A DNA stretch of 64,000 bases from Alphaproteobacteria bacterium (GCA_017307275.1 JAFKFK010000023.1:1-64000), one strand, 5' to 3'; counted from the stretch's first letter, positions 10,954 to 22,027 are shown. Program-made: numbers and translations. The notes: generated from the letters alone by a model not told the origin.

Positions 10954-11053
10954 GGTGGCTCCCCTGCGGATGCAGGCGAAGTAGGCACCAGCACTATCAA
11001 TGGTTCAAGGCAATCGGCCCCATGAGCCCGTGAAGCCAGCTCACGAGTGGCGC

Positions 11054-11254
11054 CTAGAAGAAGCGCCACTCCACCAGTACGAACGTCAGGAGAAGGCCGG
11101 CGATAGCCAGCACGACCGCCCGCGTCAATAATCCGGGCTGCCGGAAATTGTCGTTGGCCGGTCGGCCGAGCCGCACGATTCGCGGCATCGGCCTTTGTTT
11201 CTCGGTGGCCGTCCAGGTCGTTGCCCGGCGCGGCCCGAATGACGATCTCGCCAT
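11054..11254 (-). CDS. Small conserved-type membrane protein with RPANDN motif
   Basis: A 66-residue protein of unknown function. A basic N-terminal half ends in RLGRPANDN, and a single membrane helix (about residues 43-61, LLTRAVVLAIAGLLLTFVL) leads into WRFF. The ATG at 11254 has GGGAGG ten bases upstream, so the start is good; the longer frame up to 11398 overlaps gltA and is not needed. The RPANDN string recurs in short alphaproteobacterial proteins (from memory). It lies just downstream of gltA on the same strand. Confidence 0.7.
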   Translation of the reverse strand: MARSSFGPRRATTWTATEKQRPMPRIVRLGRPANDNFRQPGLLTRAVVLAIAGLLLTFVLVEWRFF

Positions 11255-11292
11255 GTTATTCTCGCTTCCTCCCAGGATAGCGAACGTTATGC

Positions 11293-12591
11293 TTAGCCGC
11301 GCATATGGAGCGGCTTGTACGGCCGCTCGGTCTGGCCATTGTACAGCTGGCGCGGGCGGCCGATCTTCTGGTCCGGATCCTCGATCATCTCGTTCCACTG
11401 CGAGATCCAGCCGACCGTACGCGCCACTGCGAACAGAACGGTGAACATCGACGTCGGGATGCCGATCGCCCGGAAAATAATGCCCGAGTAGAAGTCGACG
11501 TTCGGGTAGAGCTTCTTGGAGACGAAATAGTCGTCCTTCAGAGCGATCTGCTCCATTTCCATGGCCAGCTCGAGCAGCGGATCGTGCTGGATGCCGAGCG
11601 AGGTCAGCACCTCGTGGCAGGTCTGGCGCATGACCTTGGCGCGCGGATCGTAGTTCTTGTAGACGCGATGGCCGAAGCCCATCAGGCGGGTGTGATCGTT
11701 CTTGTCCTTAACGCGGGACAGGAAGCCCGGGATGTTCTGCTTGCCACCGATCTCGTTCAGCATGTTGATCACGGCTTCGTTGGCACCACCGTGGCTCGGG
11801 CCCCAGAGCGAGGCGATGCCGGCGGCGATGCAGGCGAACGGGTTGGCGCCCGAAGAGCCGGCGAGACGCACCGTCGACGTCGACGCATTCTGCTCGTGAT
11901 CGGCATGGAGCATCAGGATGCGGTCCATCGCCTTTTCGATCACTGGATTGACTTCGTACTCCTCGGCCGGAACCGAGAACATCATGCGCAGGAAGTTCGC
12001 GGCGTAGGAGAGGTCGTTGCGCGGATACACGAACGGCTGGCCGACCGAATACTTGTAAGCCATCGCGGCGATGGTCGGCATCTTGGCGACCAGGCGATAG
12101 GAGGCGACCATCCGCTGGTGCGGGTCGTTGATGTCGAGCGAGTCGTGATAGAAGGCCGAGAGCGCGCCGACGACACCGCAACAGATCGCCATCGGATGGG
12201 CATCGCGGCGGAAGCCGCGATAGAACTGGCTGAGCTGCTCGTGAACCATCGTGTGGTTCGTGATGTCTTTGACGAACTTGTCCTTTTGCGTCTTGTTCGG
12301 AAGATCGCCCTTCATCAGCAGATAGGCGACATCCATGAAGTCGCTCTGCTCGGCGAGGTCGGCGATGTTGTAGCCGCGATGGAGAAGGATGCCTTCGTCA
12401 CCATCGATGAAGGTGATCTTCGAGCCGCACGAGCCGGTCGAGGTGAAGCCCGGATCGTAGGTGAACATTCCGGATTCGCCGTAGAATTTGCGGATATCGA
12501 CCAGGCGCGGTCCGAGGGTGCCGTGGATGATCGGCATTTCATAGGATTTGCCGGTTTCGTTGTCGGTCAGCGTCGCGGTCGATTTGGCCAT
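11293..12591 (-). CDS. gltA: Citrate synthase, hexameric type
   Basis: Condenses acetyl-CoA and oxaloacetate, the entry step of the TCA cycle. The 432-residue protein has the N-terminal beta-rich domain of the Gram-negative type II enzyme ([22 protein letters not shown]). [14 protein letters not shown], the catalytic [14 protein letters not shown] segment and the C-terminal [20 protein letters not shown] are all present. In many alphaproteobacteria lpxB is adjacent; it is not here. Confidence 0.97.
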   Translation of the reverse strand: MAKSTATLTDNETGKSYEMPIIHGTLGPRLVDIRKFYGESGMFTYDPGFTSTGSCGSKITFIDGDEGILLHRGYNIADLAEQSDFMDVAYLLMKGDLPNKTQKDKFVKDITNHTMVHEQLSQFYRGFRRDAHPMAICCGVVGALSAFYHDSLDINDPHQRMVASYRLVAKMPTIAAMAYKYSVGQPFVYPRNDLSYAANFLRMMFSVPAEEYEVNPVIEKAMDRILMLHADHEQNASTSTVRLAGSSGANPFACIAAGIASLWGPSHGGANEAVINMLNEIGGKQNIPGFLSRVKDKNDHTRLMGFGHRVYKNYDPRAKVMRQTCHEVLTSLGIQHDPLLELAMEMEQIALKDDYFVSKKLYPNVDFYSGIIFRAIGIPTSMFTVLFAVARTVGWISQWNEMIEDPDQKIGRPRQLYNGQTERPYKPLHMRG

Positions 12592-12626
12592 TTGGTGAAC
12601 TCTTTTCAGCTCGATTCAGGCAAGGC

Positions 12627-12652
12627 GCGAGCACCCCGCGGGGACTGCTCGC
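12627..12652 (-). other. Stem-loop in the gltA leader
   Basis: GCGAGCA (12627-12633) pairs with TGCTCGC (12646-12652), with an inner CCCC/GGGG stem and a two-base bulge. It lies between the stop of the EamA permease and the gltA start. No U-run follows on the minus strand, so it may be an mRNA structure rather than a true terminator. Confidence 0.4.
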
Positions 12653-12709
12653 TGGTTCGGCGGCACCCTAACAAGCCCCTCGAAAGGGCGCAATTGTGCA
12701 GCAGGGCCG

Positions 12710-13609
12710 CTATTTCGCCGTATGCAGGAAACTTAAGAGTCGGCCGTCTATGGCGGCCAGCGAGAGCCCGATCAGGGCCATGCCGGCGAAGTGCCGGGGC
12801 AGCAAATGTTCGCCGAGAACGGCGGCGCCGAGCAGGATCGCCGTTACGGGAATCAGGAACGTCACGAGCAGGAGATTGGTCGCACCGGCTGCGGAAAGAA
12901 TGCGGAAATACAGGACATATGCGATGGCCGTCGACAAGAGCGCCAGTCCGGACAATGCAGCCCACACCGTTGCTGATGGAAAAGCAGGCAGTGTCCAGGG
13001 CTGATCGACGATCAGCATGATTGGGAGAATCAACATGGTACTGCCCGTGAGCTGGCCTGCTGCAGCGTCGAGTGGGGCGACGCCCATCGTCTTGAAGCGG
13101 CGGCCGTAGATTCCCGCGAAGGCGTAGGAGAGTGCTGCGCCGAGACATGCCACTTGGCCCCACAGGCCATGGCTACTGTTCAATACGTCTGGCCCCATGA
13201 GCACTGCGACACCGCCAATGCCGATCAGCAGTGCCGAAAGTTTGACGGCATCGATCCGTTCATCCTTCGTGAGGAAGTGTGCCACGACCAAGGTGAAGAG
13301 TGGCGTCGTGGCGTTGATGATCGAGGCGAGGCCCGAGGCGATCTGCGTCTGGCCCCAGAAAATCAAGGCGAAGGGAACGATGTTGTTCAGCATCCCCATG
13401 GCGAAGAAGCTCCGCCACGGCACCTTGCGCTGAAACAGGCTCCCTGCAGAAAAGGCAAGGGCCAGATTGAGCGCAACAGCAGCCAGCGCGACGCGGCCGA
13501 ACACCACCGACAGGGGGGCCAACTCGTCGAGCGCTACTTTGGCAAAGAAGAACGAACCGCCCCACAGGACGGACAGGGATAGAAGCCAGATCCAGACGCG
13601 CGCAGTCAT
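12710..13609 (-). CDS. EamA/DMT-family transporter
   Basis: Inner-membrane permease of the drug/metabolite transporter superfamily. The 299 residues hold about ten hydrophobic helices in two EamA repeats. The N-terminal LSLSVLWGGSFFFAKVALDEL and the central PLFTLVVAHFLTKDERID are typical of the family. Substrate is not predictable. It is inserted between gltA and gltX, which are often close together in this group, and is 32 bases downstream of gltX on the same strand. Confidence 0.88.
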   Translation of the reverse strand: MTARVWIWLLSLSVLWGGSFFFAKVALDELAPLSVVFGRVALAAVALNLALAFSAGSLFQRKVPWRSFFAMGMLNNIVPFALIFWGQTQIASGLASIINATTPLFTLVVAHFLTKDERIDAVKLSALLIGIGGVAVLMGPDVLNSSHGLWGQVACLGAALSYAFAGIYGRRFKTMGVAPLDAAAGQLTGSTMLILPIMLIVDQPWTLPAFPSATVWAALSGLALLSTAIAYVLYFRILSAAGATNLLLVTFLIPVTAILLGAAVLGEHLLPRHFAGMALIGLSLAAIDGRLLSFLHTAK

Positions 13610-13641
13610 GACCTGAGACTGCGCGCTTCAGGGCGCCACCG

Positions 13642-15048
13642 CTATCCGGCAGCGGCCAGCAATCGCGCGCGCGTCTCGGCCGGACCGAGGATCGCCACCA
13701 CTTCGAAGATGCCGGGTGATACGGTCGAGCCGGAGAGGGCGACGCGCAGCGGCTGGGCCACCTGGCCGAGCTTCACGCCCATGCTTTCGGCGAACCGACG
13801 CACGGCGTCCTCAACCTGCTTCTCCCCCCAATTGGCTGCATCGGCCTCCAGGGCGGCAGCAAGCTTGCCGAGCAAAGACTTGGCCTCGGGCGTCAGCACC
13901 GAGCGGGCCTTGTCGTCGGCAATCGGCGGCGCACCGGCTCGGGCATAGAAGACGAGATTGTCGGCAAGCTCGATCAGCGTGCGCGACCGTTGCTTTACAC
14001 CGTTCATGCCGCGCGTGATGCGCTCCAGGCCGATCGCATCGACTTTGGCGCCAAGCTTCTCCTCGACACGTGGCAACACCATCGGCAACAGCTCGTCGTC
14101 CGGCATCTCGCGCAGGTAATGCGCGTTGAGGTTGATGAGCTTTGCCATGTCGAAGCGCGAGGGCGAACGGCCGACGCCATCAAGGTCGAACCACTCGATG
14201 GCCTGCTGAGTCGAAATGATTTCGTCGTCGCCATGGCCCCAGCCTAGGCGCAGCAGGTAGTTGCGCAGGGCTGCCGGCAAGAGGCCCATGTCGCGATAGG
14301 CATCGACGCCCAACGCACCGTGACGTTTGCTGAGCTTCGCGCCGTCGGGGCCATGGATCAGCGGGATGTGCGCGTAGGCCGGTTCCGGCCAACCCATGGC
14401 TCGGATGATCTGAAGCTGGCGGAAAGCATTGTTGAGATGGTCGTCGCCACGGATGACGTGCGTTACGCCCATGTCGTGATCGTCGACCACGACGGCCAGC
14501 ATGTAGGTCGGCGTGCCGTCGGCGCGCAGCAGAATCATGTCGTCGAGCTGCGCATTCTCGACCGTGACTTCGCCCTGCACCAGATCCTTGATGACGGTCT
14601 GGCCGGTCTGCGGCGCCTTGAGACGAATGACCGGCGCGACGCCCGCGGGAGCCTCCTTGGGGTCGCGGTCGCGCCAGCGGCCGTCGTAGCGCATGGGCTT
14701 GCCGGCGGCCTTTTGCGCGGCCCGCATCTCGTCCAGTTCCTGGGGCGAGCAATAGCAATGGTAGGCGTTGCCGGCGGCCAGCATCTGGTGCGCCACCTCG
14801 GCATGCCGCGCCGCGCGCGAGAATTGGTAGGTGACCTCGCCATCGTGCTGCAGGCCGAGCCAGCCCAGGCCGTCGAGGATGGCGGCAATCGCCGGTTCGG
14901 TCGACCGCGCGCGATCGGTGTCCTCGATGCGCAGCAGGTACTTGCCGCCATGATGCCTGGCGAACAGCCAGTTGAAGAGCGCGGTGCGAGCGCCGCCGAT
15001 GTGCAGAAAGCCGGTCGGCGAGGGGGCGAAGCGGGTTACGACGGTCAT
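13642..15048 (-). CDS. gltX: Glutamyl-tRNA synthetase
   Basis: Class I aminoacyl-tRNA synthetase charging tRNA-Glu (and possibly tRNA-Gln for transamidation). The ATG at 15048 begins [19 protein letters not shown], with the HIGH-type motif HIGG at residues 16-19. KLSKRHG is the KMSKS loop. The open frame extends about 77 codons upstream, but that part lacks family similarity and would overlap the divergent comEC promoter region. At 468 residues it is normal length. Confidence 0.95.
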   Translation of the reverse strand: MTVVTRFAPSPTGFLHIGGARTALFNWLFARHHGGKYLLRIEDTDRARSTEPAIAAILDGLGWLGLQHDGEVTYQFSRAARHAEVAHQMLAAGNAYHCYCSPQELDEMRAAQKAAGKPMRYDGRWRDRDPKEAPAGVAPVIRLKAPQTGQTVIKDLVQGEVTVENAQLDDMILLRADGTPTYMLAVVVDDHDMGVTHVIRGDDHLNNAFRQLQIIRAMGWPEPAYAHIPLIHGPDGAKLSKRHGALGVDAYRDMGLLPAALRNYLLRLGWGHGDDEIISTQQAIEWFDLDGVGRSPSRFDMAKLINLNAHYLREMPDDELLPMVLPRVEEKLGAKVDAIGLERITRGMNGVKQRSRTLIELADNLVFYARAGAPPIADDKARSVLTPEAKSLLGKLAAALEADAANWGEKQVEDAVRRFAESMGVKLGQVAQPLRVALSGSTVSPGIFEVVAILGPAETRARLLAAAG

Positions 15049-15187
15049 TTGTCCAAGATCTTTTGGGGGTCGATAAGCGCGGGTTTTGCCGCATTTAGGC
15101 CGCGAAAGCGCGCCGTAGGTAGGCGAGCGTCCCTGCACTGTCAAACGTGGGACTGGCCCATAGGCCAGGGGGCAAAAAGGAGACGGC

Positions 15188-17317
15188 GTGGCGGGGGCAC
15201 GCACCTGGATCCTGCACCAACTCGATGCCGAACGCGGTCGCTGGATGCTCTGGCTGCCCGTCGCCATAGGGTTGGGCATCGCTATCTACTTCGAGCTGCC
15301 GAGCGAGCCTGCCTTGTGGCTGGGACCCGCTTTGGGCGGTGCATCGTTCGTGGTCGCCTTCCTCGTGCCGGCGGGCGGCCTCGCACGTGCGCTGGCGATT
15401 GGTGCGGCGGCTGCATCGGCAGGGTTCGGCCTGATCGCCTGGCGCACGGCAAGCGTTGCCGCCCCGACGCTCAGCCGGCCGCTCTTCAGTATCAACGTCG
15501 AGGGCAGGGTCGCCGATATCCAGCGCCTGCCCGACGGCGTGCGCGTCGTCCTCGAGGCTGTGCGCTTGAAAGGCAACAACGTGCCGCCGCCTGAAATAAT
15601 GCCGTTGAAGGTGCGGGTGACGTTGAGCAGGGGCGCGCCACCGTTGACTGTCGGCGACCGGCTGCTCGTGCTGGCGAACCTGTCACCGCCAGCAGGTCCT
15701 GCAACGCCTGGCGCCTTCGATTTCCAGCGGGTTGCCTGGTATCAGCAGCTCGGCGCCGTTGGTTACGCCCTGGCGCCGGCCACCATCATCGAGAAGGGGC
15801 AGCCGGACGGTTTCGTCCGCGCACTCGACGCCCTACGTGCCGATATTACGGAGCGCATTCTAAAGGCGTTGCCCAACCCCGAAGGCGGCGTGGTCGCGGC
15901 AATGCTGACGGGCGAGCAGACGGCCGTCGACAAGGACGTCGCCCAGGCCATGCGCGACTCGGGATTGGCGCACATACTTTCCATCTCCGGCCTGCATATC
16001 GTCTTCGTCGTCGGGCTGGTGATGGGCATCGTCCGCTATGGGATCGCCCTCATCCCGGCGCTGGCCTTGCGCATCGATGCCAAGAAGGTCGCCGCCGTCC
16101 TCGCCCTGCTGGCCGCGCTCTTCTACACCGCATTGGCAGGGGCGCCCGTGCCGGCGCAACGCGCGTGCGCCATGGCGGGGTTTGCCCTGCTGGCCATCCT
16201 GCTCGACCGCACCGCACTGTCGCTGCGACTCGTCGCCTGGTCGGCGATCATCGTCCTCGTGGTCGCCCCGGAGTCGCTGACGGGGGCATCCTTCCAGATG
16301 TCGTTTGCCGCCGTGGTGGCGTTGATTGCGGCGTGGGAGACCGCTGCGGGGTGGCGTCGGCGCCTGCATGAGCGCGCCGATCTTTCGCAACGGCGCTGGT
16401 TATGGCGTCTCGGGGTTGCCCTGGCGGCCAGCCTGCTTACCACCCTGATTGCCTCCATCGCGACCGGCGCTTTTGCCGCCTATCATTTCAACCGGCTATC
16501 TCTTCTCGGGGTTGTCGCCAATCTGCTGGGCGTGCCGCTCACGGGATTCTGGATAATGCCCTGGGGCTTGATGGCCATGCTGCTGATGCCGTTTGGGCTC
16601 GAGCAGCTTGCGTTGGTGCCGATGGGCTGGGGGGTAGAAGGGCTGAATGCCATCGCTCGCTATGTGGCCGCCTGGCCGGAGGCGGCGACTTTGGTTCCGT
16701 CGCTGCCAGGTGCGAGCCTGTGGCTGCTGACGGCCGGCGGCTTGTGGCTCTGCCTGTGGCGGCGGCACTGGCGTTTCGCCGGTTTGCCCATCGTCGCCAT
16801 CGGCTTGCTGCTTGGACCGCCGCCAGCGCCGGATCTGCTGATGAGCGAGGATGGTCGCGTGCTTGGCCTCCGGGACGAGCGGGGCGTTGTACATGTCGCG
16901 TCGGCTCGCACCGACCGGTTCGTGAGCGACGCCTGGGCGCGGCGGCAGGGGCAGGAGGGCGCCAAGCGTTGGACTGTGAGCGCCGAGGAACAGGCGACCG
17001 GACTTGGGTGCAGTACAGGCCTTTGCCGTTGGCGCAAAGGGCCGTGGCGCATCGCGCTGGTGAGCGACGAACGCCGCCTTGCCGAGGCCTGTGGAGCCTC
17101 GGACATCGTGCTGGCCACCGTCGATGCGCAGGCGCGTTGCCGTGGTCCACGTGTGGTGATCGACCGGCGGGATGCCTGGAAGGAGGGCGCTCAGGCCCTT
17201 TGGCTCGACGATCTTGGCGTGCGACGGGAGACTGCCAATGCGGCGCGGGGGGACCGGCCTTGGGTGCCCAACAGCCCCTCGCGGCAGGCTGCGCGGGTCA
17301 AGGCGCCGGGCGCCTGA
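15188..17317 (+). CDS. comEC: ComEC/Rec2-family DNA uptake channel protein
   Basis: Polytopic inner-membrane protein of the ComEC/Rec2 family, which forms the channel for single-stranded DNA uptake in transformable bacteria. The 709 residues include an N-terminal DUF4131-like region. The competence core carries [14 protein letters not shown] and [15 protein letters not shown], then many membrane helices. A C-terminal soluble part is shorter and less clearly a metallo-beta-lactamase domain than in Gram-positive ComEC. The GTG start follows a clear AAAAAGGAG. Whether the strain is competent is unknown. Confidence 0.88.
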   Translation: MAGARTWILHQLDAERGRWMLWLPVAIGLGIAIYFELPSEPALWLGPALGGASFVVAFLVPAGGLARALAIGAAAASAGFGLIAWRTASVAAPTLSRPLFSINVEGRVADIQRLPDGVRVVLEAVRLKGNNVPPPEIMPLKVRVTLSRGAPPLTVGDRLLVLANLSPPAGPATPGAFDFQRVAWYQQLGAVGYALAPATIIEKGQPDGFVRALDALRADITERILKALPNPEGGVVAAMLTGEQTAVDKDVAQAMRDSGLAHILSISGLHIVFVVGLVMGIVRYGIALIPALALRIDAKKVAAVLALLAALFYTALAGAPVPAQRACAMAGFALLAILLDRTALSLRLVAWSAIIVLVVAPESLTGASFQMSFAAVVALIAAWETAAGWRRRLHERADLSQRRWLWRLGVALAASLLTTLIASIATGAFAAYHFNRLSLLGVVANLLGVPLTGFWIMPWGLMAMLLMPFGLEQLALVPMGWGVEGLNAIARYVAAWPEAATLVPSLPGASLWLLTAGGLWLCLWRRHWRFAGLPIVAIGLLLGPPPAPDLLMSEDGRVLGLRDERGVVHVASARTDRFVSDAWARRQGQEGAKRWTVSAEEQATGLGCSTGLCRWRKGPWRIALVSDERRLAEACGASDIVLATVDAQARCRGPRVVIDRRDAWKEGAQALWLDDLGVRRETANAARGDRPWVPNSPSRQAARVKAPGA

Positions 17318-17386
17318 GATTCACCGGCAAGGCGTGAAGGGCTGGCCGGGCATCATTGCCCACCGCGCATTCACGATCAGCCAGCG

Positions 17387-18136
17387 TCAGTTGTAGCGGC
17401 GGTAGAGCCCGGCGAGGCGGCCCTGGATCTTCACCCGATCGGGGCCGAAAATCCGCGTCTCGTAGGCGGCGTTCGCAGGCTCCAGCGCAATCGAGGCGCC
17501 CTTCTTGCGCAGCCGCTTGAGCGTCGCCTCGGTATCGTCGATCAGCGCCACGACGATCTCGCCGGTCTCGGCGGTATCGGCGCTGCGGATGATGGCGATG
17601 TCGCCATTCTGGATGCCGGCCTCGACCATCGAGTCGCCCTGGACCTCGAGGCAGTAGTGAGCACCGGAGCCCAGCAGCGAAACCGGCACGTCGACGGTGG
17701 TGGAATTGTCGCGCAGCGCCTCGATCGGCGTACCGGCGGCGATCCGGCCATAGAGCGGCAGGCTGAGTGCCTGCGCTTCGTTGGCAGCCTGGATGGCGCC
17801 GGCAAGCGGCATGCGCTCGCCACGCACGATCTGAGGCACAAAACCTTCGCGCGCCTCCGCAAGGCCGGCCCGGCGGGCATCGGCGAGCAGGGGGGTGACA
17901 TTGGGGGCCGGCATGGCGGCCGTGTCGGGCAACTTCAGAACCTGCAGGGCGCGCGCCCGGTGCGGCAGGCGGCGCAGGAAGCCGCGCTCCTCAAGCCCAG
18001 TAATCAGGCGGTGAATGCCCGACTTGGACTTCAGCCGAAGTGCCTCTTTCATCTCGTCGAACGAGGGCGAAACGCCATCGTCGTTGAGGCGTTTGTTGAT
18101 GAACAAGAGCAGCTCGTTCTGTTTGCGGGTTAACAC
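17387..18136 (-). CDS. lexA: SOS repressor LexA
   Basis: Represses DNA-damage genes and self-cleaves when bound to RecA filaments. The GTG at 18136 gives the family N-terminus (M)[12 protein letters not shown]; the longer frame to 18193 would start inside its own operator region. The winged helix-turn-helix occupies about residues 1-65. The S24 peptidase domain has the Ala134-Gly135 cleavage site in GRIAAG, catalytic Ser169 in QGDSM and Lys207. The 249-residue length includes a longer hinge than in E. coli. The SOS box upstream implies autorepression. Confidence 0.96.
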   Translation of the reverse strand: MLTRKQNELLLFINKRLNDDGVSPSFDEMKEALRLKSKSGIHRLITGLEERGFLRRLPHRARALQVLKLPDTAAMPAPNVTPLLADARRAGLAEAREGFVPQIVRGERMPLAGAIQAANEAQALSLPLYGRIAAGTPIEALRDNSTTVDVPVSLLGSGAHYCLEVQGDSMVEAGIQNGDIAIIRSADTAETGEIVVALIDDTEATLKRLRKKGASIALEPANAAYETRIFGPDRVKIQGRLAGLYRRYN

Positions 18137-18193
18137 CGTCTTCTCCCCAGACTGCCTACCAGATTTCGGAACAAATCCTGAAACCCGGCACAT

Positions 18194-18208
18194 GTTCTAG
18201 TTTGGTTC
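18194..18208 (-). promoter_or_regulatory. LexA operator (SOS box) upstream of lexA
   Basis: GTTC (18194-18197), seven bases, then GTTC (18205-18208): an exact match to the alphaproteobacterial LexA box GTTC-N7-GTTC. It lies about 58 bases upstream of the lexA GTG. A weaker GAAC-N7-GAAA half-match sits at 18169-18183. Confidence 0.85.
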
Positions 18209-18244
18209 TTCTCTCCGGTCAAGTTATCCCGGGGAAGACGGGGA

Positions 18245-19459
18245 TCAGTAGCCGCCGGGAAGCGTCGCGAGGTCAACAATCTGCACGGTTTCACCCTTCG
18301 TTCGTGCCGGGTCGTGCGCGGGCCTGACGAGCAGCCCGTTGGCGTGGGCGAGAACAGAGAGCATCGAGCTGTCCTGTACCGGGTGAGGCTCCACGATCAG
18401 GGCGCCGTCGGCCGCGCGAGTCAGTGTCGAGCGGATGTAGTCCTCACGCTGGTCGTTCTGTTTCAGATCGACTGCCAGTCGAGCAGGCTGTGTCGCAACG
18501 AGGTCGCCAGGCTGCCCCAGCATTCGCTCCATTGCGGGCTTCAGGAACAGAAGCGCACAGATCATGGTCGAGACCGGATTGCCGGGCAGGCCAAGCACGC
18601 GGGCGCGATCCTTGGCGGCGAACATCAGGGGCTTTCCCGGACGCATGGCGATGCGCCAGAAATCCATCGAGAAGCCTTGGGCCTTGAGCGCGGCCTGCAC
18701 GAGATCGTGGTCGCCGACCGAGGCGCCGCCTAGGGTGATCAGCAGATCGTCCTGGGCGCCAGCGGCAATGCGGTTTTCGATCAGCGCAGCGTCGTCGCGG
18801 GCAATGTCGAACAGGGTCGGCTCGCCGCCCCAGCCGCGCACCAGCGCCGCGACCGCAATGCCGGAGGAGGAGACGATCTGGTTTCGGCCGACTGGTTCGC
18901 CCGGCATCACGAGTTCGTCGCCGGTCGACAGGATCGCGACCCGCGGTTTCCGGTGGACGGAGAGCCACGGCAGGTTCATCGCCGCGGCAAGTGCCACGTC
19001 GCGCGTCGAGAGTGTCCGGCCGCCGCCGAATGGCTGCTCGCCCGCCTTGAAGTCGAGGCCGGCCTTGCGGACGTGGCGGCCCAGCCGCGGCGCTTCGAGG
19101 ATGGTGATCTCGGCGCCGTTCGCCTTCGTGTCCTCCTGGATCACGACCGCGTCCGCGCCCTGCGGCAGCGGCCCGCCGGTGAAGATGCGAACCGTTTCAC
19201 CGGCTTTCAGCACCTGATCGTAGGAACCGCCGGCCGGTGCCTGGCCGACCAGCGTGAGCGTAGCCGGTGCCGAGGGCACGTCGGCGGCGCGCACGGCGTA
19301 CCCGTCCATCGCCGAGAGATCGGCCAGCGGCTGGGTGAGGCGTGCCTTCGCTGGAGCTGCCAGGACGCGGCCCGCCGCGTCGGCGACCGACACTATCTCG
19401 GCCGGCAGCGTCTCGAACGCGGCGATCACGCGGGCATGGGCATCGCGAACCGAAAGCAT
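18245..19459 (-). CDS. moeA: Molybdopterin molybdenumtransferase MoeA
   Basis: Inserts molybdate into adenylated molybdopterin to complete molybdenum cofactor. The 404 residues include the MoeA_N domain, with AMDGYAVRAADV in the active-site loop and GGPLPQGADAVVIQED. The MoCF-binding domain follows, with STGDELV, the GGASVGDHD nucleotide-type loop and GLPGNPVS, then a C-terminal beta domain. The start ATG at 19459 overlaps the moaC stop as TGATG, so it is translationally coupled to moaC; a longer upstream frame lies inside moaC. Confidence 0.95.
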   Translation of the reverse strand: MLSVRDAHARVIAAFETLPAEIVSVADAAGRVLAAPAKARLTQPLADLSAMDGYAVRAADVPSAPATLTLVGQAPAGGSYDQVLKAGETVRIFTGGPLPQGADAVVIQEDTKANGAEITILEAPRLGRHVRKAGLDFKAGEQPFGGGRTLSTRDVALAAAMNLPWLSVHRKPRVAILSTGDELVMPGEPVGRNQIVSSSGIAVAALVRGWGGEPTLFDIARDDAALIENRIAAGAQDDLLITLGGASVGDHDLVQAALKAQGFSMDFWRIAMRPGKPLMFAAKDRARVLGLPGNPVSTMICALLFLKPAMERMLGQPGDLVATQPARLAVDLKQNDQREDYIRSTLTRAADGALIVEPHPVQDSSMLSVLAHANGLLVRPAHDPARTKGETVQIVDLATLPGGY

Positions 19460-19944
19460 CAGCGGGCGCTCCAGGTGCCGGACTTGCCGCCGGACTTGTG
19501 CAGGAGTTTCACCTCGGAAATCGTCATGCCGCGGTCGACGGATTTGCACATGTCGTAAACGGTCAGCGCGGCGACGGAGGCGGCGGTGAGCGCCTCCATC
19601 TCGACGCCGGTGCGCCCCTTGAGCTTGCAGGTCGCCTCGATATCGACGGCCTTGCGCTTGGGATTGAGCGACAGCTTCACGTCAACCGACGACAGCGACA
19701 GCGGATGGCAGAGCGGGATCAGCTCCGGCGTGCGCTTGGCAGCCATGATGCCGGCGAGCTGCGCGACGGCGAGCACGTCGCCCTTCTTGGCCTTCTTCTC
19801 GCGGATCAGTTTCAGGGTTGCAGCCTGCATCGTGACGCTGGCACGGGCCACGGCGATGCGCTCGGTCACTTCCTTGTCGCCGACATCGACCATGCGTGCA
19901 TTGCCGGTGTCGTCGAAGTGGGTGAGGGCAGCCTTGCGCCTCAT
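19459..19944 (-). CDS. moaC: Cyclic pyranopterin monophosphate synthase MoaC
   Basis: Second enzyme of molybdenum cofactor synthesis, forming cPMP from the MoaA product. The 161-residue protein has the family pieces [51 protein letters not shown] and the C-terminal KSGGKSG. The ATG at 19944 overlaps the trpC stop by four bases (ATGA). It therefore belongs to the trpD-trpC-moaC-moeA operon. Confidence 0.96.
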   Translation of the reverse strand: MRRKAALTHFDDTGNARMVDVGDKEVTERIAVARASVTMQAATLKLIREKKAKKGDVLAVAQLAGIMAAKRTPELIPLCHPLSLSSVDVKLSLNPKRKAVDIEATCKLKGRTGVEMEALTAASVAALTVYDMCKSVDRGMTISEVKLLHKSGGKSGTWSAR

Positions 19945-20741
19945 GCCGCCTCGCGCACCAGGATATCGCGCACGGCCGCCTCGACGTCGGGTTTGCGCAT
20001 GAAACTCTCGCCGATCAGGAACGCCGACGCGCCGACCTTGGCCATGCGCGCGAGATCGGCCCGCGATCCGAGGCCGCTTTCGGCCACCAGCACGCGATCG
20101 CGCGGCACCCGCGGGGCAAGCTGCTCGGTCGTGGCGAGATCGACGGCAAGCGTCTTGAGGTTGCGGTTGTTGACGCCGATCAGGTCGCTGTCGATGCGAA
20201 GCGCCCGTTCGAGTTCGGCCGCGTCGTGCACTTCGACAAGAACGTCCATCTCCCAGCGATGGGCGAGCTTTGTGAGATCGGACGCCATCTCGTCGTCCAG
20301 GCACGCCATGATCAGCAGGATGCAGTCGGCGCCCAGCGCCCGCGCCTCGGCGACCTGATAGAGGTCGATCATGAAATCCTTGCGCAGGACCGGCAGGCTG
20401 CAAGCATTGCGCGCCTGTATGAGGAATTCGTCCTTGCCCTGGAAGTAGGGTTCGTCGGTCAGCACGGATAGGCAGGTCGCGCCGCCGCGTTCGTAGGCGC
20501 GGGCGAGCGTCGGTGGATCGAAGTCCTCGCGGATCAGGCCCTTGCTGGGCGAGGCCTTCTTGATCTCGGCGATCAGCCCATAGCGACCCGACTTTATGGT
20601 GCGCTTCAACGCCTGAGCGAAGCCGCGCGGCTTGTCGGCCTTCAACGCCGCATCTTCAACCTCGGCAAGCGTGCGCTTGGCCTTGCGCGCCTCGACGTGG
20701 CGACGCTTGTCGGCGACGATTTTCGTCAGCGTGTCGCTCAT
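19941..20741 (-). CDS. trpC: Indole-3-glycerol phosphate synthase
   Basis: Closes the indole ring in tryptophan synthesis (CdRP to indole-3-glycerol phosphate). The 266-residue TIM barrel shows [12 protein letters not shown] near the N-terminus with the catalytic Lys, [24 protein letters not shown] and [10 protein letters not shown]. No fused TrpF domain is present. It overlaps trpD upstream and moaC downstream by four bases each. Confidence 0.96.
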   Translation of the reverse strand: MSDTLTKIVADKRRHVEARKAKRTLAEVEDAALKADKPRGFAQALKRTIKSGRYGLIAEIKKASPSKGLIREDFDPPTLARAYERGGATCLSVLTDEPYFQGKDEFLIQARNACSLPVLRKDFMIDLYQVAEARALGADCILLIMACLDDEMASDLTKLAHRWEMDVLVEVHDAAELERALRIDSDLIGVNNRNLKTLAVDLATTEQLAPRVPRDRVLVAESGLGSRADLARMAKVGASAFLIGESFMRKPDVEAAVRDILVREAA

Positions 20742-21763
20742 GCGCAGATCCTCTTGAGTGTCTCCAGGGCGGCCTTGGCCTTGCCGCCGTCGATCGCGGC
20801 AATGGCGAGCGCGGCGCCTTCCTTCAGGTCGCGGGCCTTGCCGGCCACCATAAGCGCCGCGGCGCTGTTCAGCACCACGATGTCGCGGAAGGCGTTCTTC
20901 TCGCCGGCCAGCACCTTGTGAATGGCCTCGGCATTATGCTCCGGATCGCCGCCCTTGAGATCGGCAAGCGAGGCACGCTTCACGCCGATGTCTTCGGGAG
21001 CAATCTCGATCTCGCTCACCTTGCCGTTGTCGAGCGAAGCCGCCCAGCTCGTGGTCGTCGTGGTGAGTTCGTCCATCCCATCCTGGCCGTGCACGACCAG
21101 CGCGCGCTCGAGGCCAAGCTGGCCCAGCGCCTCGGCGACGGGCCGGAGCCAGCGGCGATCGAACACGCCGACAAGCTGACGCTTGACCAGGGCCGGGTTC
21201 GACATGGGGCCCAGCAGGTTGAAGATGGTGCGCGAGGGTGCCAGTTCGACCCGGGGGCCGGCGACATTGCGCATGGCACTGTGATGACGCGGTGCCATCA
21301 GGAAGCACACCTTGGCTTCGAGCAATGCCTGTTCGAGCGTCTCGATGGGCAGGTCGAGGTTGATGCCGAGCGCCCCCAGCACGTCGGCGGCGCCAGACTT
21401 GGAGGTGAAGGCGCGATTGCCGTGCTTGGCAACGGGGACGCCCGCACCGGCCACAACCAAAGCCGAGCAAGTGGAAACGTTGTAAGTGCCGTGGTGATCG
21501 CCGCCGGTGCCTACAATGTCGATGGTGCCGTCGGGAGCCTTCACGCGCAGTACCTTGGTACGCAACGCGCGGGCGCCGCCAGCCAGCTCCTCGGCGGTTT
21601 CTCCGCGCACCTTGAGCCCCATCAGGAACGCGCCCATCTGCGCCGGCGTGGCGTCGCCGCTGGTCATGATGTCGAAGGCGCGCTCAGCCTCGTCGATGCC
21701 GAGCGGCTCGCCATTGCCTACTTTGGCCAGAAGGCCCCGAAAATCGTCGATATCGCCACTCAC
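20738..21763 (-). CDS. trpD: Anthranilate phosphoribosyltransferase
   Basis: Transfers phosphoribosyl from PRPP to anthranilate. At 341 residues it is full length. The PRPP-binding loop [15 protein letters not shown] and [21 protein letters not shown] are intact. It is a stand-alone enzyme, not fused to TrpG. It is first in the trpD-trpC-moaC-moeA run. The usual neighbour trpG is displaced by about 5 kb, to 26774-27379. Confidence 0.96.
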   Translation of the reverse strand: MSGDIDDFRGLLAKVGNGEPLGIDEAERAFDIMTSGDATPAQMGAFLMGLKVRGETAEELAGGARALRTKVLRVKAPDGTIDIVGTGGDHHGTYNVSTCSALVVAGAGVPVAKHGNRAFTSKSGAADVLGALGINLDLPIETLEQALLEAKVCFLMAPRHHSAMRNVAGPRVELAPSRTIFNLLGPMSNPALVKRQLVGVFDRRWLRPVAEALGQLGLERALVVHGQDGMDELTTTTTSWAASLDNGKVSEIEIAPEDIGVKRASLADLKGGDPEHNAEAIHKVLAGEKNAFRDIVVLNSAAALMVAGKARDLKEGAALAIAAIDGGKAKAALETLKRICA

Positions 21764-21826
21764 CGGAAAAGCACCGTGTTGATTTGCCTCTTGCCGGTCC
21801 AGCCGGCGGGCGCGAAGCTATATCAC

Positions 21827-22027
21827 ATGGCTCAAGAACTCATCCTCAAGGTCACCGGCATGGATTGCGACGGCTGCGTAAAGGCCGTCACCCGTGCTGC
21901 GACCGGCGCCGGTACCGCGCCTCTCTCCGTCGACCTCAAGAGCGGGGAGATGCGTCTCCCAGCGGAAGCCGACGTGGCTGCCATTTCCAAAGCGATCCAG
22001 CGCGCCGGCTTCGGCGTCGCAAGTTAA
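21827..22027 (+). CDS. Heavy-metal-associated (HMA) domain protein
   Basis: A 66-residue, CopZ-like, single HMA-domain protein. The metal-binding loop MDCDGC (residues 12-17, CxxC with Cys14 and Cys17) follows the first strand LILKVTG. The rest fits the beta-alpha-beta-beta-alpha-beta ferredoxin-like fold and ends in RAGFGV. It probably carries Cu(I) or a similar soft metal, but no P-type ATPase partner is in the window. It is divergent from trpD, 63 bases away, and lies ahead of marR on the same strand. Confidence 0.8.
   Translation: MAQELILKVTGMDCDGCVKAVTRAATGAGTAPLSVDLKSGEMRLPAEADVAAISKAIQRAGFGVAS

Noticed and set aside
11305..13020. A 571-codon plus-strand frame across gltA and the EamA permease
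   Set aside because: Both minus-strand genes have full family motifs; this frame is a shadow.
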